44,229 bases of DNA from Hyphomicrobiales bacterium (GTDB lineage: Bacteria; Pseudomonadota; Alphaproteobacteria; Rhizobiales; Devosiaceae): assembly GCA_026981645.1 (NCBI GenBank), contig JALSII010000053.1, positions 1 to 44,229 of the forward strand, in the 5' to 3' direction. Under the pieces are notes generated by a model. It did not search any database. It saw nothing but the letters and a program-made list of their open reading frames with translations, and was not told the origin of the DNA. Position numbers and translations under genes: made by a program. Below, piece after piece: positions 9,256 to 17,452 of the stretch (within the stretch, counting starts at the first letter, position 1; each line of letters starts with the position of its first letter).

Positions 9256-10230
9256 TTACTGTAGTGGCACTTCGCCAGAGGAATCTTCGTCAGAGGATTT
9301 TTCGCCGGAGGAATTTTGAGAAAGGGGGTTGATACCCCCCGAATAGGCCGGCGCAAGCAGCAGCGGACCGGCCACGGGCGCTGTCACCGTCGGGGTCACG
9401 CTCGCAGCCACCTGCTCGATCGTGTTGGAGGTAATGTCAGAGGGGTTCCCGAAGCGAATGAGGCGGATGGTCTGCGCATTCTGGCGCGGCAGGGCCTCGT
9501 CGGCATCAGGGGAAAAGTCCGCTACAGAACGCAGAACCAGCGAGAGTTCGCCGGTCGCTGCTGCTCCGATTATGGTTTCGGACTGGGAGGGATCCAGCTC
9601 AAGCGTTGCAATAGTCTGGTCCTCAAACATCTGGGCCTGAGGGTCTTCGGGGTCGGGGTTGCCCGAGGTGGCACCCACTTCACCAAGACGCTGGCCGATG
9701 GCAAGCACGCGGATATTAGCCAGAATTGTTCTTGTGGCGGTGCCGTTATTGGCACGATAAGTCTGAACCACATCAACCCGGTCATTGGGCACGATGAAAC
9801 CGCCTGCCCCCGATTCAGCACTCACACCGACAGACACTGCACGCATGCCCTGTTCGATAACAGCGGAAAGGTAGCCCTGGTCGGTTCTGATGAGTTTTGA
9901 CTGGCGGATGGGCTCGCCGGTGAATATTTCAAAACGGGCGACCGTGCCCACCATCTGTGCATCGGCATCGGGAAACACATCGGAGGTGATATATTCGTCC
10001 CGCAGCATGCCCTCGGGCCAGTCCTGCCATTCAACAACAGTTTCGTTCAGGCGCTGGCCGACCCCGATGTTGGCGCTTGCCACAAGTACCTGGCGTGCAA
10101 CCTCCCTCACCACCTGGGCTTCCACCTGTGGCTGAACCGATGCTGGTTCATCGCCACGCGTTGCCAGAAAAGCGGCAAGACCGCCTGCAACAACTGCAAC
10201 AACCAAAAGCAAAATACGCGCCGGTTTCAT
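9256..10230 (-). CDS. cpaB: CpaB/RcpC, Flp pilus assembly protein
   Basis: This is a 324-residue periplasmic, membrane-anchored Tad protein with a SAF domain. It starts MKPARILLLVVAVVAGGLAAFLA, which is a signal-anchor helix. The SAF/RcpC part follows, with VLVASANIGVGQRLNETVVEWQDWP and VPNDRVDVVQTYR. The ATG at 10230 is preferred over the longer frame because GGAG precedes it by 8 bases and the helix then sits at the N-terminus. The C-terminus is low-complexity (Ser/Gly/Glu). A 199-base gap with direct repeats separates it from cpaA, so the cpaB-tadC block may have its own promoter. Confidence 0.93.
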   Translation of the reverse strand: MKPARILLLVVAVVAGGLAAFLATRGDEPASVQPQVEAQVVREVARQVLVASANIGVGQRLNETVVEWQDWPEGMLRDEYITSDVFPDADAQMVGTVARFEIFTGEPIRQSKLIRTDQGYLSAVIEQGMRAVSVGVSAESGAGGFIVPNDRVDVVQTYRANNGTATRTILANIRVLAIGQRLGEVGATSGNPDPEDPQAQMFEDQTIATLELDPSQSETIIGAAATGELSLVLRSVADFSPDADEALPRQNAQTIRLIRFGNPSDITSNTIEQVAASVTPTVTAPVAGPLLLAPAYSGGINPLSQNSSGEKSSDEDSSGEVPLQ

Positions 10231-10328
10231 CAGCAAACTCCAGTTGAACCCAAGTAATAACCCGCAAATACGCAGGCTGAACGCAGACTGGTCCAGATTC
10301 ATTCAGGGGGCACTATCAGCCCAAAGGG

Positions 10329-10378
10329 TCAAAGTTTGGTTAACCGGGGGTTTGCAATTTTGGTTAATAGATAGTGAA
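10329..10378. promoter_or_regulatory. Direct repeats and near-CtrA boxes upstream of cpaB
   Basis: Two copies of TTTGGTTAA (10335-10343 and 10359-10367) start 24 bases apart in the cpaA-cpaB gap, about 105-135 bases before the cpaB ATG. TCAA-N7-TTAA (10329-10343) and TTAA-N7-TGAA (10364-10378) each match the CtrA consensus at 7 of 8 positions. They could form a paired operator controlling the cpaB-tadC transcript. No convincing -35/-10 pair was identified. Confidence 0.35.
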
Positions 10379-10429
10379 CAGGTTTTGGCGCACAGGGGGC
10401 GCCCTGCGCCGACCCTCGAGCCATGGACC

Positions 10430-10930
10430 CTATGCAATAAGAAGCTGAAAAATCGAGGTGTCGGAATAGGTAATAAGCCCGGCAGTTGCCAGGGCAATGC
10501 CATAGGGAATACCGGTTTTGCGGTCATGGAGCCGGTCAATCCAGTCGACCCCCACCAGTATGCCGGGCAAGGGATAGCGGCGAACAAGCAACAGACCAAG
10601 GGTCAGTGCCCCTCCGAGCAACGCGGCATAGACCAGATAAGGCAGGGTCATGCCAAAGCCCAGCCACAGGGTAGTTGCGGCAGCCAGTTTGGCGTCGCCG
10701 CCCCCGATCCAGCCAAAAGCAAAAAAGGCAAAAGCAACCACCAGCACCACCAGTCCGGCGGCGACATGCATCATGAATTGTTGCAAGGGCAGATTGATAA
10801 GCAGAGCCAGCACAAAAAAACCAGCAACAAGCATCAAGACAAGACGGTTGGAAATTTTCATGGTCAGCAGGTCGGAAGTTGCGGCAAGCGCCATGAACAG
10901 AGGAAAAAACAAAAGAGCTATCGAATTCAT
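10430..10930 (-). CDS. cpaA: CpaA/TadV prepilin peptidase
   Basis: This 166-residue A24-type aspartic peptidase cleaves the Flp pilin and TadE-like pseudopilins at the inner membrane. The first catalytic Asp is in FMALAATSDLLTMKISNRL, and the second is in the GGGD motif (IGGGDAKLAAATTLW). Several transmembrane helices surround them, and the methylase domain of longer GspO/PilD enzymes is absent, as usual for TadV. The frame stays open upstream to 11272 but that part is a flp shadow, so I placed the start at the ATG at 10930, where the hydrophobic N-terminus begins. It lies downstream of flp beyond a terminator hairpin. Confidence 0.93.
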   Translation of the reverse strand: MNSIALLFFPLFMALAATSDLLTMKISNRLVLMLVAGFFVLALLINLPLQQFMMHVAAGLVVLVVAFAFFAFGWIGGGDAKLAAATTLWLGFGMTLPYLVYAALLGGALTLGLLLVRRYPLPGILVGVDWIDRLHDRKTGIPYGIALATAGLITYSDTSIFQLLIA

Positions 10931-11040
10931 TCTGGCACCATCTGACTGCCGGTAGCGGCTAATTTTATTGTCACGAGACCTCGATTTTAGCGCCATCAGC
11001 GTTAACAAATCAGAAACCAAAAATGGATGGGTAAATTCGG

Positions 11041-11069
11041 AACAAAATAAAGGGGGCCAAGGCCCCCTT
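11041..11069 (-). terminator. Intrinsic terminator after flp
   Basis: On the minus strand the stem AAGGGGG/CCCCCTT with a short CC..GG loop (11050-11069) is followed by TATTTTGTT (11041-11049). It lies about 50 bases after the flp stop and before cpaA. It would let pilin be transcribed in excess of the machinery, as expected for a major pilin gene. Confidence 0.75.
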
Positions 11070-11117
11070 CGTTTCTCCAGCCCGGGGCTGGAAGCATTTT
11101 TGGCAGTCCGCAAAGAT

Positions 11118-11297
11118 TTAGATAGAGCTTGCGGAGTTGTCCAGGCGGCCACCAATACCGGAAAACAGGTTGGACAGGCCATTGCCCAAAGTTGTTGCGG
11201 CGGCAATGATGCCCACGCTGATAAGTGCAGCAATGAGACCGTACTCAATCGCAGTGGCACCGGACTCATCACTCATAAAACGGGTCACAATATTCAT
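11118..11297 (-). CDS. flp: Flp/Fap-family major pilin
   Basis: This 59-residue prepilin is the fibre subunit of the Flp pilus. A short leader ends in Gly13, and the mature part begins ATAIEYGLIAALISVGII: the Flp processing site G/XXXXEY followed by the hydrophobic assembly helix. The C-terminus is a short Gly/Asn/Ser tail (NLFSGIGGRLDNSASSI). The ATG at 11297 has AGGAG seven bases upstream; the longer open frame is not needed. It is followed by a terminator and preceded by a long AT-rich leader with inverted repeats. Confidence 0.95.
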   Translation of the reverse strand: MNIVTRFMSDESGATAIEYGLIAALISVGIIAAATTLGNGLSNLFSGIGGRLDNSASSI

Positions 11298-11316
11298 CTC
11301 TAGCTCCTCGCTACAC

Positions 11317-11331
11317 GTCAAACAATTTGAC
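11317..11331. promoter_or_regulatory. Perfect inverted repeat in the flp leader
   Basis: GTCAAA-caa-TTTGAC is a perfect 6-3-6 palindrome ending 20 bases upstream of the flp ATG, next to its AGGAG ribosome-binding site. A related TCAAATTGA palindrome lies near 11470. It could be a DNA operator or, in the RNA, a small hairpin affecting pilin translation. Confidence 0.4.
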
Positions 11332-11445
11332 AGAACGTTCAACACTGTGTGCGCTGAACTTGAGGCGAACATAGGAGCGATTTCTTGAAAAGATGTTAAT
11401 CCAAAAGGTGGATTTGGAACAACCACACCTCGATATTACTTATAT

Positions 11446-11460
11446 TTATCAGTTCCTTAA
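11446..11460. promoter_or_regulatory. Possible CtrA-like box between flp and the secretin N-domain gene
   Basis: TTAT-cagttcc-TTAA matches TTAA-N7-TTAA at 7 of 8 positions. It is about 150 bases upstream of flp and 230 upstream of the plus-strand gene. A weak call that relies on the perfect box at 12194. Confidence 0.3.
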
Positions 11461-11691
11461 TGAGGTCTGTCAAATTGAATATACCAGCTCCCTCCTGCCT
11501 GCCATCATATGCGGTTTGCCAATTACAGGCAGCCCATCAGGGAAAGGCATTTAACAGAGAAGCCTGCAAAACCAGCAATTTCTCCTTAAAAAGACACCAA
11601 AGGGCCATATTCGCCGTCGCGTTTGCCAAATATTCACCATTCCAGTGAAAAGTATACCGATAACTCGAAATGTTTCATTGGTGTTTGAATT

Positions 11692-12162
11692 ATGAGCAAA
11701 TTGGCGGGCGCAGGTATTCGCATATTCCTTTGCATCTTTGTTTTTGCGGGAACCTCCCTTTTCCCCTTCCAGCTCGCAAATGCCTCTGAGAGCGGCGCCA
11801 TTCGCGTTGAAGTCAACATGGCACGTATCCTGCGTATCAACTCACCGGCGCAGACCGTGATCATCGGGAACCCCGCAATTGCCGACGTGACCATTCAGGA
11901 CCCGCAGACCCTGGTACTGACCGGGCGGGGATATGGCAAAACCAATCTCATCGTTCTTGACGGGGTGGGCAACCCGATTGCCGACACATTTATCGAAGTC
12001 GTACAGAATCAGGCTGACCTGGTTACCATCTATCAGGGTGCCTCCAGAACCACGCTGGCCTGTGCGCCCAACTGCCAGCCGGTAATCATGCTTGGCGATG
12101 ATGTGGACTTTACCGCCACAACCATCACCTCGTCGGGGCTGGTCGCGGGCGCTGTTAATTAG
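11692..12162 (+). CDS. Free-standing pilus-assembly (secretin) N-terminal domain protein
   Basis: The product has 156 residues, with a signal peptide (IRIFLCIFVFAGTSLFPFQLANA) followed by one domain resembling the N-terminal domain of CpaC/RcpA (T2SS/T3SS pilus N-domain family). The diagnostic pattern is VNMARILRINSPAQTVIIGNPAIADVTI, then LVLTGRGYGKTNLIVLD. There is no secretin core. A Cys pair (ACAPNCQP) occurs near the C-terminus. It is probably periplasmic and may bind the secretin or act as an accessory N0-like ring. It is divergent from flp and upstream of the tadE pair, so a role in the same pilus is likely. Its precise function is not known to me. Confidence 0.82.
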   Translation: MSKLAGAGIRIFLCIFVFAGTSLFPFQLANASESGAIRVEVNMARILRINSPAQTVIIGNPAIADVTIQDPQTLVLTGRGYGKTNLIVLDGVGNPIADTFIEVVQNQADLVTIYQGASRTTLACAPNCQPVIMLGDDVDFTATTITSSGLVAGAVN

Positions 12163-12193
12163 GATCAGGGCCCCAGAACCCCGGAAATCTCCA

Positions 12194-12209
12194 TTAAATC
12201 CCGCTTAAC
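12194..12209 (+). promoter_or_regulatory. Perfect CtrA-type box upstream of the tadE pair
   Basis: TTAA-atcccgc-TTAAC is an exact match to the alphaproteobacterial CtrA consensus TTAA-N7-TTAAC. It lies 97 bases before the first tadE-like ATG. CtrA is known to activate pilA in Caulobacter, so cell-cycle control of this pilus is plausible. Confidence 0.6.
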
Positions 12210-12245
12210 CATAAACATATCCACGCTTGAATTGCGCGGGTTTTT

Positions 12246-12260
12246 CTAACGAACGGTTAG
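12246..12260. promoter_or_regulatory. Inverted repeat upstream of the tadE pair
   Basis: CTAAC-gaacg-GTTAG is a perfect 5-5-5 inverted repeat 46 bases before the ATG at 12306. It could be an operator or a leader hairpin; no regulator is indicated by the sequence alone. Confidence 0.3.
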
Positions 12261-12305
12261 GCACAATTCCAATAGGATCACGCCCGAGAAAACAGGTATC
12301 GGACG

Positions 12306-12863
12306 ATGGTCAGAAAAAGCAGAAATCTCAGCAAGCTCGCAACCTCGGCGCTTTTCAAGCGCGACGGGATTGCGCGTGATGAAAAAGGGGTCACCCTCAT
12401 TGAATTCGGTCTGCTTGCCCTGCCCTTCTTTGCCATAGTCGGCGCCATTCTTGAAACATCCCTGGTGTTTCTGGCTTCCCAGGTTCTGGACAGCGCCGTG
12501 GAAGACAGTGCGCGTCAGATCCGCACCGGGCAGGCACAATCGGCAAACTATACGGAGGCGGAGTTTCGCGCCGCCATATGTGATGGCCTTTATGCAATGT
12601 TTGATTGCACCCAGTTGAAAATCAAGGTTTCCGAGATCGGGGATTTTGCTTCGGCCACCCTCAATCCGGTTGCTGATATCACCGATGGCAGCTGGACCAT
12701 CATTGAAACCTATGAGGACGGGGTCGGCTCATCCATTATTCTGGTTGAGGCCTATTACAAATGGCCTATCGTGCTCAACATTTTTGACTTCAACCTGGCG
12801 AACCTGCCAGACGGCACACGCATGCTGTCCTCCGTCCGGCTGTTCCGCAACGAGCCATTTTAG
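12306..12863 (+). CDS. TadE-like minor pilin/pseudopilin
   Basis: The product has 185 residues. A basic leader ends in DEKG, followed by VTLIEFGLLALPFFAIVGAIL, which fits the TadE processing site G/XXXXEF and its transmembrane helix. The rest is a periplasmic domain (VLDSAVEDSARQIRTGQAQ and onward). Such pseudopilins are cleaved by CpaA and are thought to prime or anchor the Flp pilus. It is first of a tandem pair; the second gene begins 13 bases downstream. AGGT is a modest ribosome-binding site. It is close in type to TadE; no VWA-containing TadG follows. Confidence 0.88.
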   Translation: MVRKSRNLSKLATSALFKRDGIARDEKGVTLIEFGLLALPFFAIVGAILETSLVFLASQVLDSAVEDSARQIRTGQAQSANYTEAEFRAAICDGLYAMFDCTQLKIKVSEIGDFASATLNPVADITDGSWTIIETYEDGVGSSIILVEAYYKWPIVLNIFDFNLANLPDGTRMLSSVRLFRNEPF

Positions 12864-12876
12864 GGGATTGATACCC

Positions 12877-13437
12877 ATGAACCTGTGCAAATCGACGATA
12901 GCACGCTTGAAAAAATTTTTGATCTCACAGGAAGAAGCAATAGCGGCGGTTGAGTTCGCACTGATCACCCCTTTCCTCCTTGTCCTTTATATGGGCTCGC
13001 TTGAAGTCAGTCAGATTATCTCCGTTGACCGCAAAATGGCCGCAGCCACCGGAGCTCTGGGCGATCTTGTTGCCCGGAACAATGGCAGCCTGAGCACTGA
13101 TACGCTGGACGACTATTTTACAGCCGTGGGGCTGATTATGACCCCCTATTCCGCAGACAATCTCAAACAACTGGTGACAGTGGTTTTCGTCGATGAAGAC
13201 GGCGATACCAGTGTGGAGTGGAGTGTTGCCCATAATGGCGCAACCGCCAAGACCGAAGGTAACGAATACATCCTGCCCAGCGAAATCACCGATATTGCCA
13301 CCAACACTTATGTCATCGTTGCCGAAGCGGAAATGCCCTACCAGCCCTGGGGCGGTTATGTCATCGATTCAACGATTACGCTTTACCGGCAATATTTCCA
13401 TCTGCCGCGCTTTGGAACCAACATTGAGCTGACCTGA
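12877..13437 (+). CDS. Second TadE/TadF-like minor pilin
   Basis: The product has 186 residues, starting at the ATG at 12877 after GGGGATT. The basic leader (STIARLKKFLISQEEA) is followed by IAAVEFALITPFLLVLYMGSLE, a TadE-type processing region with Ala rather than Gly at -1 and Glu at +5. The periplasmic part is unlike that of its neighbour beyond general form. The longer open frame from 12646 overlaps the preceding gene and is not supported. It is probably co-transcribed with the upstream tadE-like gene and acts as a minor subunit in the same machine. Confidence 0.87.
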   Translation: MNLCKSTIARLKKFLISQEEAIAAVEFALITPFLLVLYMGSLEVSQIISVDRKMAAATGALGDLVARNNGSLSTDTLDDYFTAVGLIMTPYSADNLKQLVTVVFVDEDGDTSVEWSVAHNGATAKTEGNEYILPSEITDIATNTYVIVAEAEMPYQPWGGYVIDSTITLYRQYFHLPRFGTNIELT

Positions 13438-13565
13438 GGAAAGCGGGGGGATTTTGTCAGTTTTCTCCCGCAATATCCCTGGAAAACCTGCTGCCGGTTG
13501 CTAAGCCCGCCCCTGATCCATAAAACAGGTTGTACTATTCCTCCCCCTGTTTCCCGGAGATATTC

Positions 13566-14186
13566 ATGAGCAAGCAGCCTGTTCCCGTCTTTGACCTGGG
13601 GGGCGTTTTTGTTGACTGGAACCCCCTTTACCTGTTCCGAAAACTGTTCGACACCGAAGAGGAGGCAATCTGGTTCCAGAACAATGTGTGCACGCTGGAA
13701 TGGAACCTGGAATTTGATGCAGGCGATATCTACTCGGAAGGCGTAGCCCGCCTGATAACGCGTTATCCGCGCTACTGGCGCCAGATTCAGGCCTATGACA
13801 CGCGCTGGCGCGAAACCCTTGGCGGCATAATTGAAGGCACGGTGGACATTCATGACGAGCTGGTTGCCGCCAATGTTCCCACCTTTGCCATCACCAATTT
13901 TTCCTGGGAAAAGTGGATTTCAATGCTGCCTGAGTGGCAATTCCTCGAAAAATTTGACGGCGTCGTAGTCTCCGGCCTTGAAAAACTGGTCAAACCCGAC
14001 CCGCGCATCTATCGGGTGTTTTGCGAACGCTACGGGCTCAACGCCGAAGACTGCGTATTCATCGACGACAATGAAGCCAATATCCATTCCGCCCGCGTGT
14101 TTGGCATGAAGACCATCCACTTCACCTCGCCCGAAGCACTGCGCCGGGAGCTTCTGGAACTGGGTCTGCCCGTAAAACCGTCCTGA
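13566..14186 (+). CDS. HAD-superfamily phosphatase (subfamily IA, YihX-like)
   Basis: The product is a 206-residue cytosolic haloacid-dehalogenase-type phosphatase. Motif I is VFDLGGVFVDWNP, where the nucleophilic Asp is followed by LGG rather than the DxD pattern, as in YihX. Motif II is FAITNFSW, motif III the Lys in LEKLVKPDPRIY, and motif IV CVFIDDNEANI. YihX acts on glucose-1-phosphate in E. coli, but substrate range is broad and cannot be assigned here. I chose the ATG at 13566 (GGAGA upstream) over 13530. It converges with upp, three bases between stops. A link with sugar or nucleotide phosphate metabolism is only an inference. Confidence 0.88.
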   Translation: MSKQPVPVFDLGGVFVDWNPLYLFRKLFDTEEEAIWFQNNVCTLEWNLEFDAGDIYSEGVARLITRYPRYWRQIQAYDTRWRETLGGIIEGTVDIHDELVAANVPTFAITNFSWEKWISMLPEWQFLEKFDGVVVSGLEKLVKPDPRIYRVFCERYGLNAEDCVFIDDNEANIHSARVFGMKTIHFTSPEALRRELLELGLPVKPS

Positions 14187-14189
14187 TAT

Positions 14190-14819
14190 TTACTTTGTTC
14201 CATACATGCGGTCACCGGCGTCGCCAAGTCCGGGTACGATATACCCCTTGTCATTGAGGTGGCTGTCTATGGCAGCGGTAAAAACCGGCACATCCGGGTG
14301 GGCCTTGGTAAAAGCCTCAACACCTTCGGGCGCGGCCAGCAGACACAGGAACCGCAGATTGTTGGCACCACGGCCCTTGAGGCGCTCAACCGCGGCAATG
14401 GCCGAATTGGCGGTGGCCAGCATCGGGTCAACGACAATGATAAAGCGGTCGGCAATGTCGGAGGGTGCTTTGAAATAATACTCCACCGGTTGCAGCGTTT
14501 CATGGTCCCGATAAAGCCCGATGTGGGCGACACGGGCGGCGGGCACAAGGTCAAGCATGCCTTCAAGCAGGCCGTTTCCCGCCCTCAATATCGAAGCGAA
14601 TACCAGCTTCTTGCCCTTGAGCTTGACCGCCTCCATCTTGCCCATGGGCGTTTCGATTGGATTGCTTTCCAGTTCCAGGTCGCGCATCACCTCGTAACAG
14701 AGCAGGTGGGCTATCTCGCGCAGCAGGCGGCGAAAGCTGGCCGTTGAGGTCTGCTTGTCACGCATGATGGAAAGTTTGTGCTGGATGAGGGGGTGGTCGA
14801 CAACGGTAACAGAGCTCAT
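14190..14819 (-). CDS. upp: Uracil phosphoribosyltransferase
   Basis: The product is a 209-residue enzyme that makes UMP from uracil and PRPP. The PRPP-binding motif [12 protein letters not shown] is present, with [15 protein letters not shown] upstream and the C-terminal uracil-binding [13 protein letters not shown]. Length and termini are those of the family. It is last in the nucleoside operon, 19 bases after deoB. It recovers the uracil released by the DeoA-type phosphorylase upstream, so the base and sugar branches of salvage are encoded together. Confidence 0.97.
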   Translation of the reverse strand: MSSVTVVDHPLIQHKLSIMRDKQTSTASFRRLLREIAHLLCYEVMRDLELESNPIETPMGKMEAVKLKGKKLVFASILRAGNGLLEGMLDLVPAARVAHIGLYRDHETLQPVEYYFKAPSDIADRFIIVVDPMLATANSAIAAVERLKGRGANNLRFLCLLAAPEGVEAFTKAHPDVPVFTAAIDSHLNDKGYIVPGLGDAGDRMYGTK

Positions 14820-14838
14820 GGTGTTTTTTGCCTTTTAA

Positions 14839-16056
14839 TCAGAGAAAACTGGTTCCGTGCTTCCCTTGCGGTATGCCCAGCCATTTGGACACGCTTTGTC
14901 CTATATCGGCAAAACTTGTGCGCAAGCCAACAGTGCCCGGCGTCAGACTTGGGGAAAACATCAGAATGGGGATATGTTCGCGGGTGTGGTCGCTGCCCTT
15001 GAAGGTTGGGTCATTGCCGTGGTCGGCGGTGAGCAGCAGCAAATCATCGGGGCGCATGCGCGAAACAAATTCGGGAATACGGGCGTCGAACTCCTCAAGT
15101 GCATTTGCATACCCAGCCACATCGCGCCGGTGGCCGAACTCGCTGTCAAAATCAACGAAGTTGGTCATAATCAGTGCCCCGTCGGTCGCCATCTCCATGG
15201 CTTCGAGCGTCCTGTCAAACAGGTTCATGTTGCCCGAGGCCTTGATTTTGTGGGTTACGCCGCGCCCGGCGTAAATATCCGAAATCTTGCCGATGGCAAA
15301 AACCTGCCGCCGGGCTTCTTTCACCCGGTCGAGCAGTATTTCGCCGGGCGGGTCGATGGCGAAGTCACGCCGGTTGCCGGTGCGGGTGAAACCCTGTTCA
15401 GCGTCCCCGACAAAGGGTCGGGCAATGACGCGGCCAACCCTTAGGGGCTCGGTATGTTTGAAGGTGATTTCGCACAGCTCATACAGCCGCTGAAGGCCAA
15501 AACTCTCCTCGTGAGCGGCAATCTGAAATACACTGTCAACCGAGGTGTAACAGATGGGCTTGCCGGTTTTGACATGTTCGGCGCCCAGCTCTTCAATGAT
15601 GGCAGTGCCTGAGGCGTGTTTGTTGCCCAGAATGCCGGGCAGACCCGCTTCCCTGATAATGGCTGCAATCATTTCGGGGGGGAAAGTGGGCTCGGTATCA
15701 GGAAAATATCCCCACTCAAAAGGTACCGGCAGCCCGGCAATTTCCCAATGGCCCGAGGGGGTATCCTTGCCGATGGAGACTTCGCGGCCCACCCCCCAGA
15801 CGCCTCCCTTCGGATCGTTGTCCATGCCGGGGGGGATGGTGCCAGAGGAGAGTTCCACCGCCGCCCCCAGCCCGAGTTTATTAAGGTTGGGCACGTTCAG
15901 CGCTCCTGCACGCAGGCCCTCAACATCGGCGCGTCCGGCGGCGCATTCCTGAGCAATATGCAGAACAGTGTTGGCCCCCTCGTCGCCAAAGTCGGCAGCG
16001 TCGGGCGCTTCACCAATGCCAAGGGAATCAAGAATGCACAACACGGCTCTTGGCAT
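14839..16056 (-). CDS. deoB: Phosphopentomutase
   Basis: This is a 405-residue, Mn-dependent alkaline-phosphatase-superfamily enzyme that converts (deoxy)ribose-1-phosphate to the 5-phosphate. Visible features are the N-terminal metal site CILDSLGIGEAPDAADFGDEGANT, the phosphorylated-Thr region KDTPSGHWEIAG, and the C-terminal metal ligands LLTADHGNDPTFKGSDHTREHIP. The deoA stop and the deoB ATG share a base (TGATG) and GGAGG lies seven bases upstream. A TTG one codon earlier is less well spaced. The protein links DeoA to DeoC in deoxyribose breakdown. Confidence 0.97.
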   Translation of the reverse strand: MPRAVLCILDSLGIGEAPDAADFGDEGANTVLHIAQECAAGRADVEGLRAGALNVPNLNKLGLGAAVELSSGTIPPGMDNDPKGGVWGVGREVSIGKDTPSGHWEIAGLPVPFEWGYFPDTEPTFPPEMIAAIIREAGLPGILGNKHASGTAIIEELGAEHVKTGKPICYTSVDSVFQIAAHEESFGLQRLYELCEITFKHTEPLRVGRVIARPFVGDAEQGFTRTGNRRDFAIDPPGEILLDRVKEARRQVFAIGKISDIYAGRGVTHKIKASGNMNLFDRTLEAMEMATDGALIMTNFVDFDSEFGHRRDVAGYANALEEFDARIPEFVSRMRPDDLLLLTADHGNDPTFKGSDHTREHIPILMFSPSLTPGTVGLRTSFADIGQSVSKWLGIPQGKHGTSFL

Positions 16057-17381
16057 CAACTTTCCTCCGGCATGATTTTATCGGCAATCAACTCATGGGC
16101 CATAATCATATCGCCTGTTTCATAGGCCTCGCAGATGCGGGCCATGGCTTCGGCGGCACTGGTCTCATCGCGGGCATGGATGCGGGCAATGGGTGTTTTG
16201 TCGTCAACATGCACGCCAAGCCCGGCCAGCCGGTCAAACCCCACCGCGTGGTCGATTTTATCGCTTGGCATGCGCCGCCCGCCGCCGAGCGCCACTACAG
16301 CCATGCCCAGTTTTTTTGTGTTGATGGCACTGACCTTGCCGCCAAATTTTGCAAAGACATCGCGGATGATGGGAGCAGGTTCCAGATGTTTGTCCATATT
16401 CTGCACGAAATCCGCCGGCCCTCCCAGCGCGGCAACCATCTGCGAGAAACGCTCCAGCGCCTGCCCCGAGACCAGCGCTTTTTCAGCCATATCACGCCCC
16501 GCTTCACTGTCTGCTGCCCGCCCGGCCAGCACCAGCGTTTCGGCGGCCAGAGCAATGGTGACCTCAAACAGTCTTTCGTCCCGTTCTTTGCCGGTCAAAA
16601 AGTCCACGGCGTTGCGCACCTCAACCGCGTTGCCCGCAGCACTGGCCAGCGGCTCGTTCATGTCGGTAATCAGCGCCCCGGTCTTAACCCCGGCCCCGTT
16701 GGCAACCGTGACCAGAGAATCGGCCAACCCCCGCGCCTCCTCAAGGGTTTTCATGAAGGCCCCCGAGCCATTCTTGACGTCTAAAATCAGCACGTCCAAT
16801 CCGGCGGCCAGTTTTTTGGAAAGGATGGAGGCGGTAATCAGCGAGATATTTTCCACCGTCGCCGTGACATCGCGGATGGAATAGAGCGTGCGGTCAGCGG
16901 GGGCCAACTCATCTGTCTGCCCGATAATGGCACAGCCGACTTCTTTGACGGTTTTGCGAAACAGCGCATTGTCAGGGGTGGCGCTATAGCCGGGGATGGC
17001 ATCGAACTTGTCAAGCGTTCCGCCGGTGTGGCCAAGGCCCCGGCCTGAAATCATCGGTACATAGGTGTCGCAAGCCGCCATGATGGGCGCCCACATCAGC
17101 GAGACATTGTCCCCCACCCCTCCGGTTGAATGTTTGTCGACAACGGGGCCGTCCAGTTCTGACCAGTCGAGCACAGTACCACTGTCGCGCATGGCTTTGG
17201 TCAGGGCCACCCGCTCTTCGAAATCCATATTCTGGAAATAAACCGCCATGGCAAAGGCGGCGGCCTGGGCGTGGCTGACCGTGCCCCGGGCAAAACCATC
17301 AATGAAACGGGCTATTTCGTCCGTGGACAGCTTCTCGCCATCGCGTTTTTTTGCAATCACTTCCTGAGGCAAAAAGACCAT
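16056..17381 (-). CDS. deoA: Thymidine phosphorylase
   Basis: The product is a 441-residue pyrimidine-nucleoside phosphorylase (glycosyltransferase family 3) that splits thymidine or deoxyuridine to base and deoxyribose-1-phosphate. Motifs include [15 protein letters not shown] (phosphate binding), [20 protein letters not shown], and [10 protein letters not shown] with the following Glu-rich segment. The frame is open further upstream, but that part translates a dispersed intergenic repeat ([12 protein letters not shown]). I therefore placed the start at the ATG at 17381, where the conserved N-terminus ([16 protein letters not shown]) begins. It sits between ALDH16 and deoB. Confidence 0.96.
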   Translation of the reverse strand: MVFLPQEVIAKKRDGEKLSTDEIARFIDGFARGTVSHAQAAAFAMAVYFQNMDFEERVALTKAMRDSGTVLDWSELDGPVVDKHSTGGVGDNVSLMWAPIMAACDTYVPMISGRGLGHTGGTLDKFDAIPGYSATPDNALFRKTVKEVGCAIIGQTDELAPADRTLYSIRDVTATVENISLITASILSKKLAAGLDVLILDVKNGSGAFMKTLEEARGLADSLVTVANGAGVKTGALITDMNEPLASAAGNAVEVRNAVDFLTGKERDERLFEVTIALAAETLVLAGRAADSEAGRDMAEKALVSGQALERFSQMVAALGGPADFVQNMDKHLEPAPIIRDVFAKFGGKVSAINTKKLGMAVVALGGGRRMPSDKIDHAVGFDRLAGLGVHVDDKTPIARIHARDETSAAEAMARICEAYETGDMIMAHELIADKIMPEES

Positions 17382-17390
17382 TTTATTGCA

Positions 17391-17431
17391 CCCCCACCCT
17401 GACCCTCCCCGCAAGGGGGAGGGGAGGGATT
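17391..17431. repeat. Dispersed G/C-rich palindromic intergenic element
   Basis: The segment has an 8-base stem CCCTCCCC/GGGGAGGG around a GCAAG loop, preceded by CCCCCACCCTGA. It has the form of a short intergenic palindrome that I recall as common in Rhizobiales-type genomes. It lies in the 71-base gap between ALDH16 and deoA, in the transcribed part of the operon, so it may form an RNA hairpin there. Confidence 0.65.
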
Positions 17432-17452
17432 GCTGATATGAAACCCCCAAAT

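Larger units (their letters stand above)
11298..11691. other. 394-base divergent intergenic region between flp and the secretin N-domain gene
   Basis: No supported gene lies here; the one short open frame (11460-11648) looks like chance. The region is AT-richer than its neighbours and should hold the flp promoter, with a long untranslated leader, and the promoter of the divergent gene at 11692. It contains inverted repeats at 11317-11331 and 11398-11414 and a near-CtrA box at 11446-11460. A small RNA cannot be excluded by eye. Confidence 0.6.

Noticed and set aside
10931..11272. Long N-terminal extension of the prepilin peptidase
   Set aside because: It runs through the flp terminator and the flp gene in another frame; the hydrophobic N-terminus begins at 10930.
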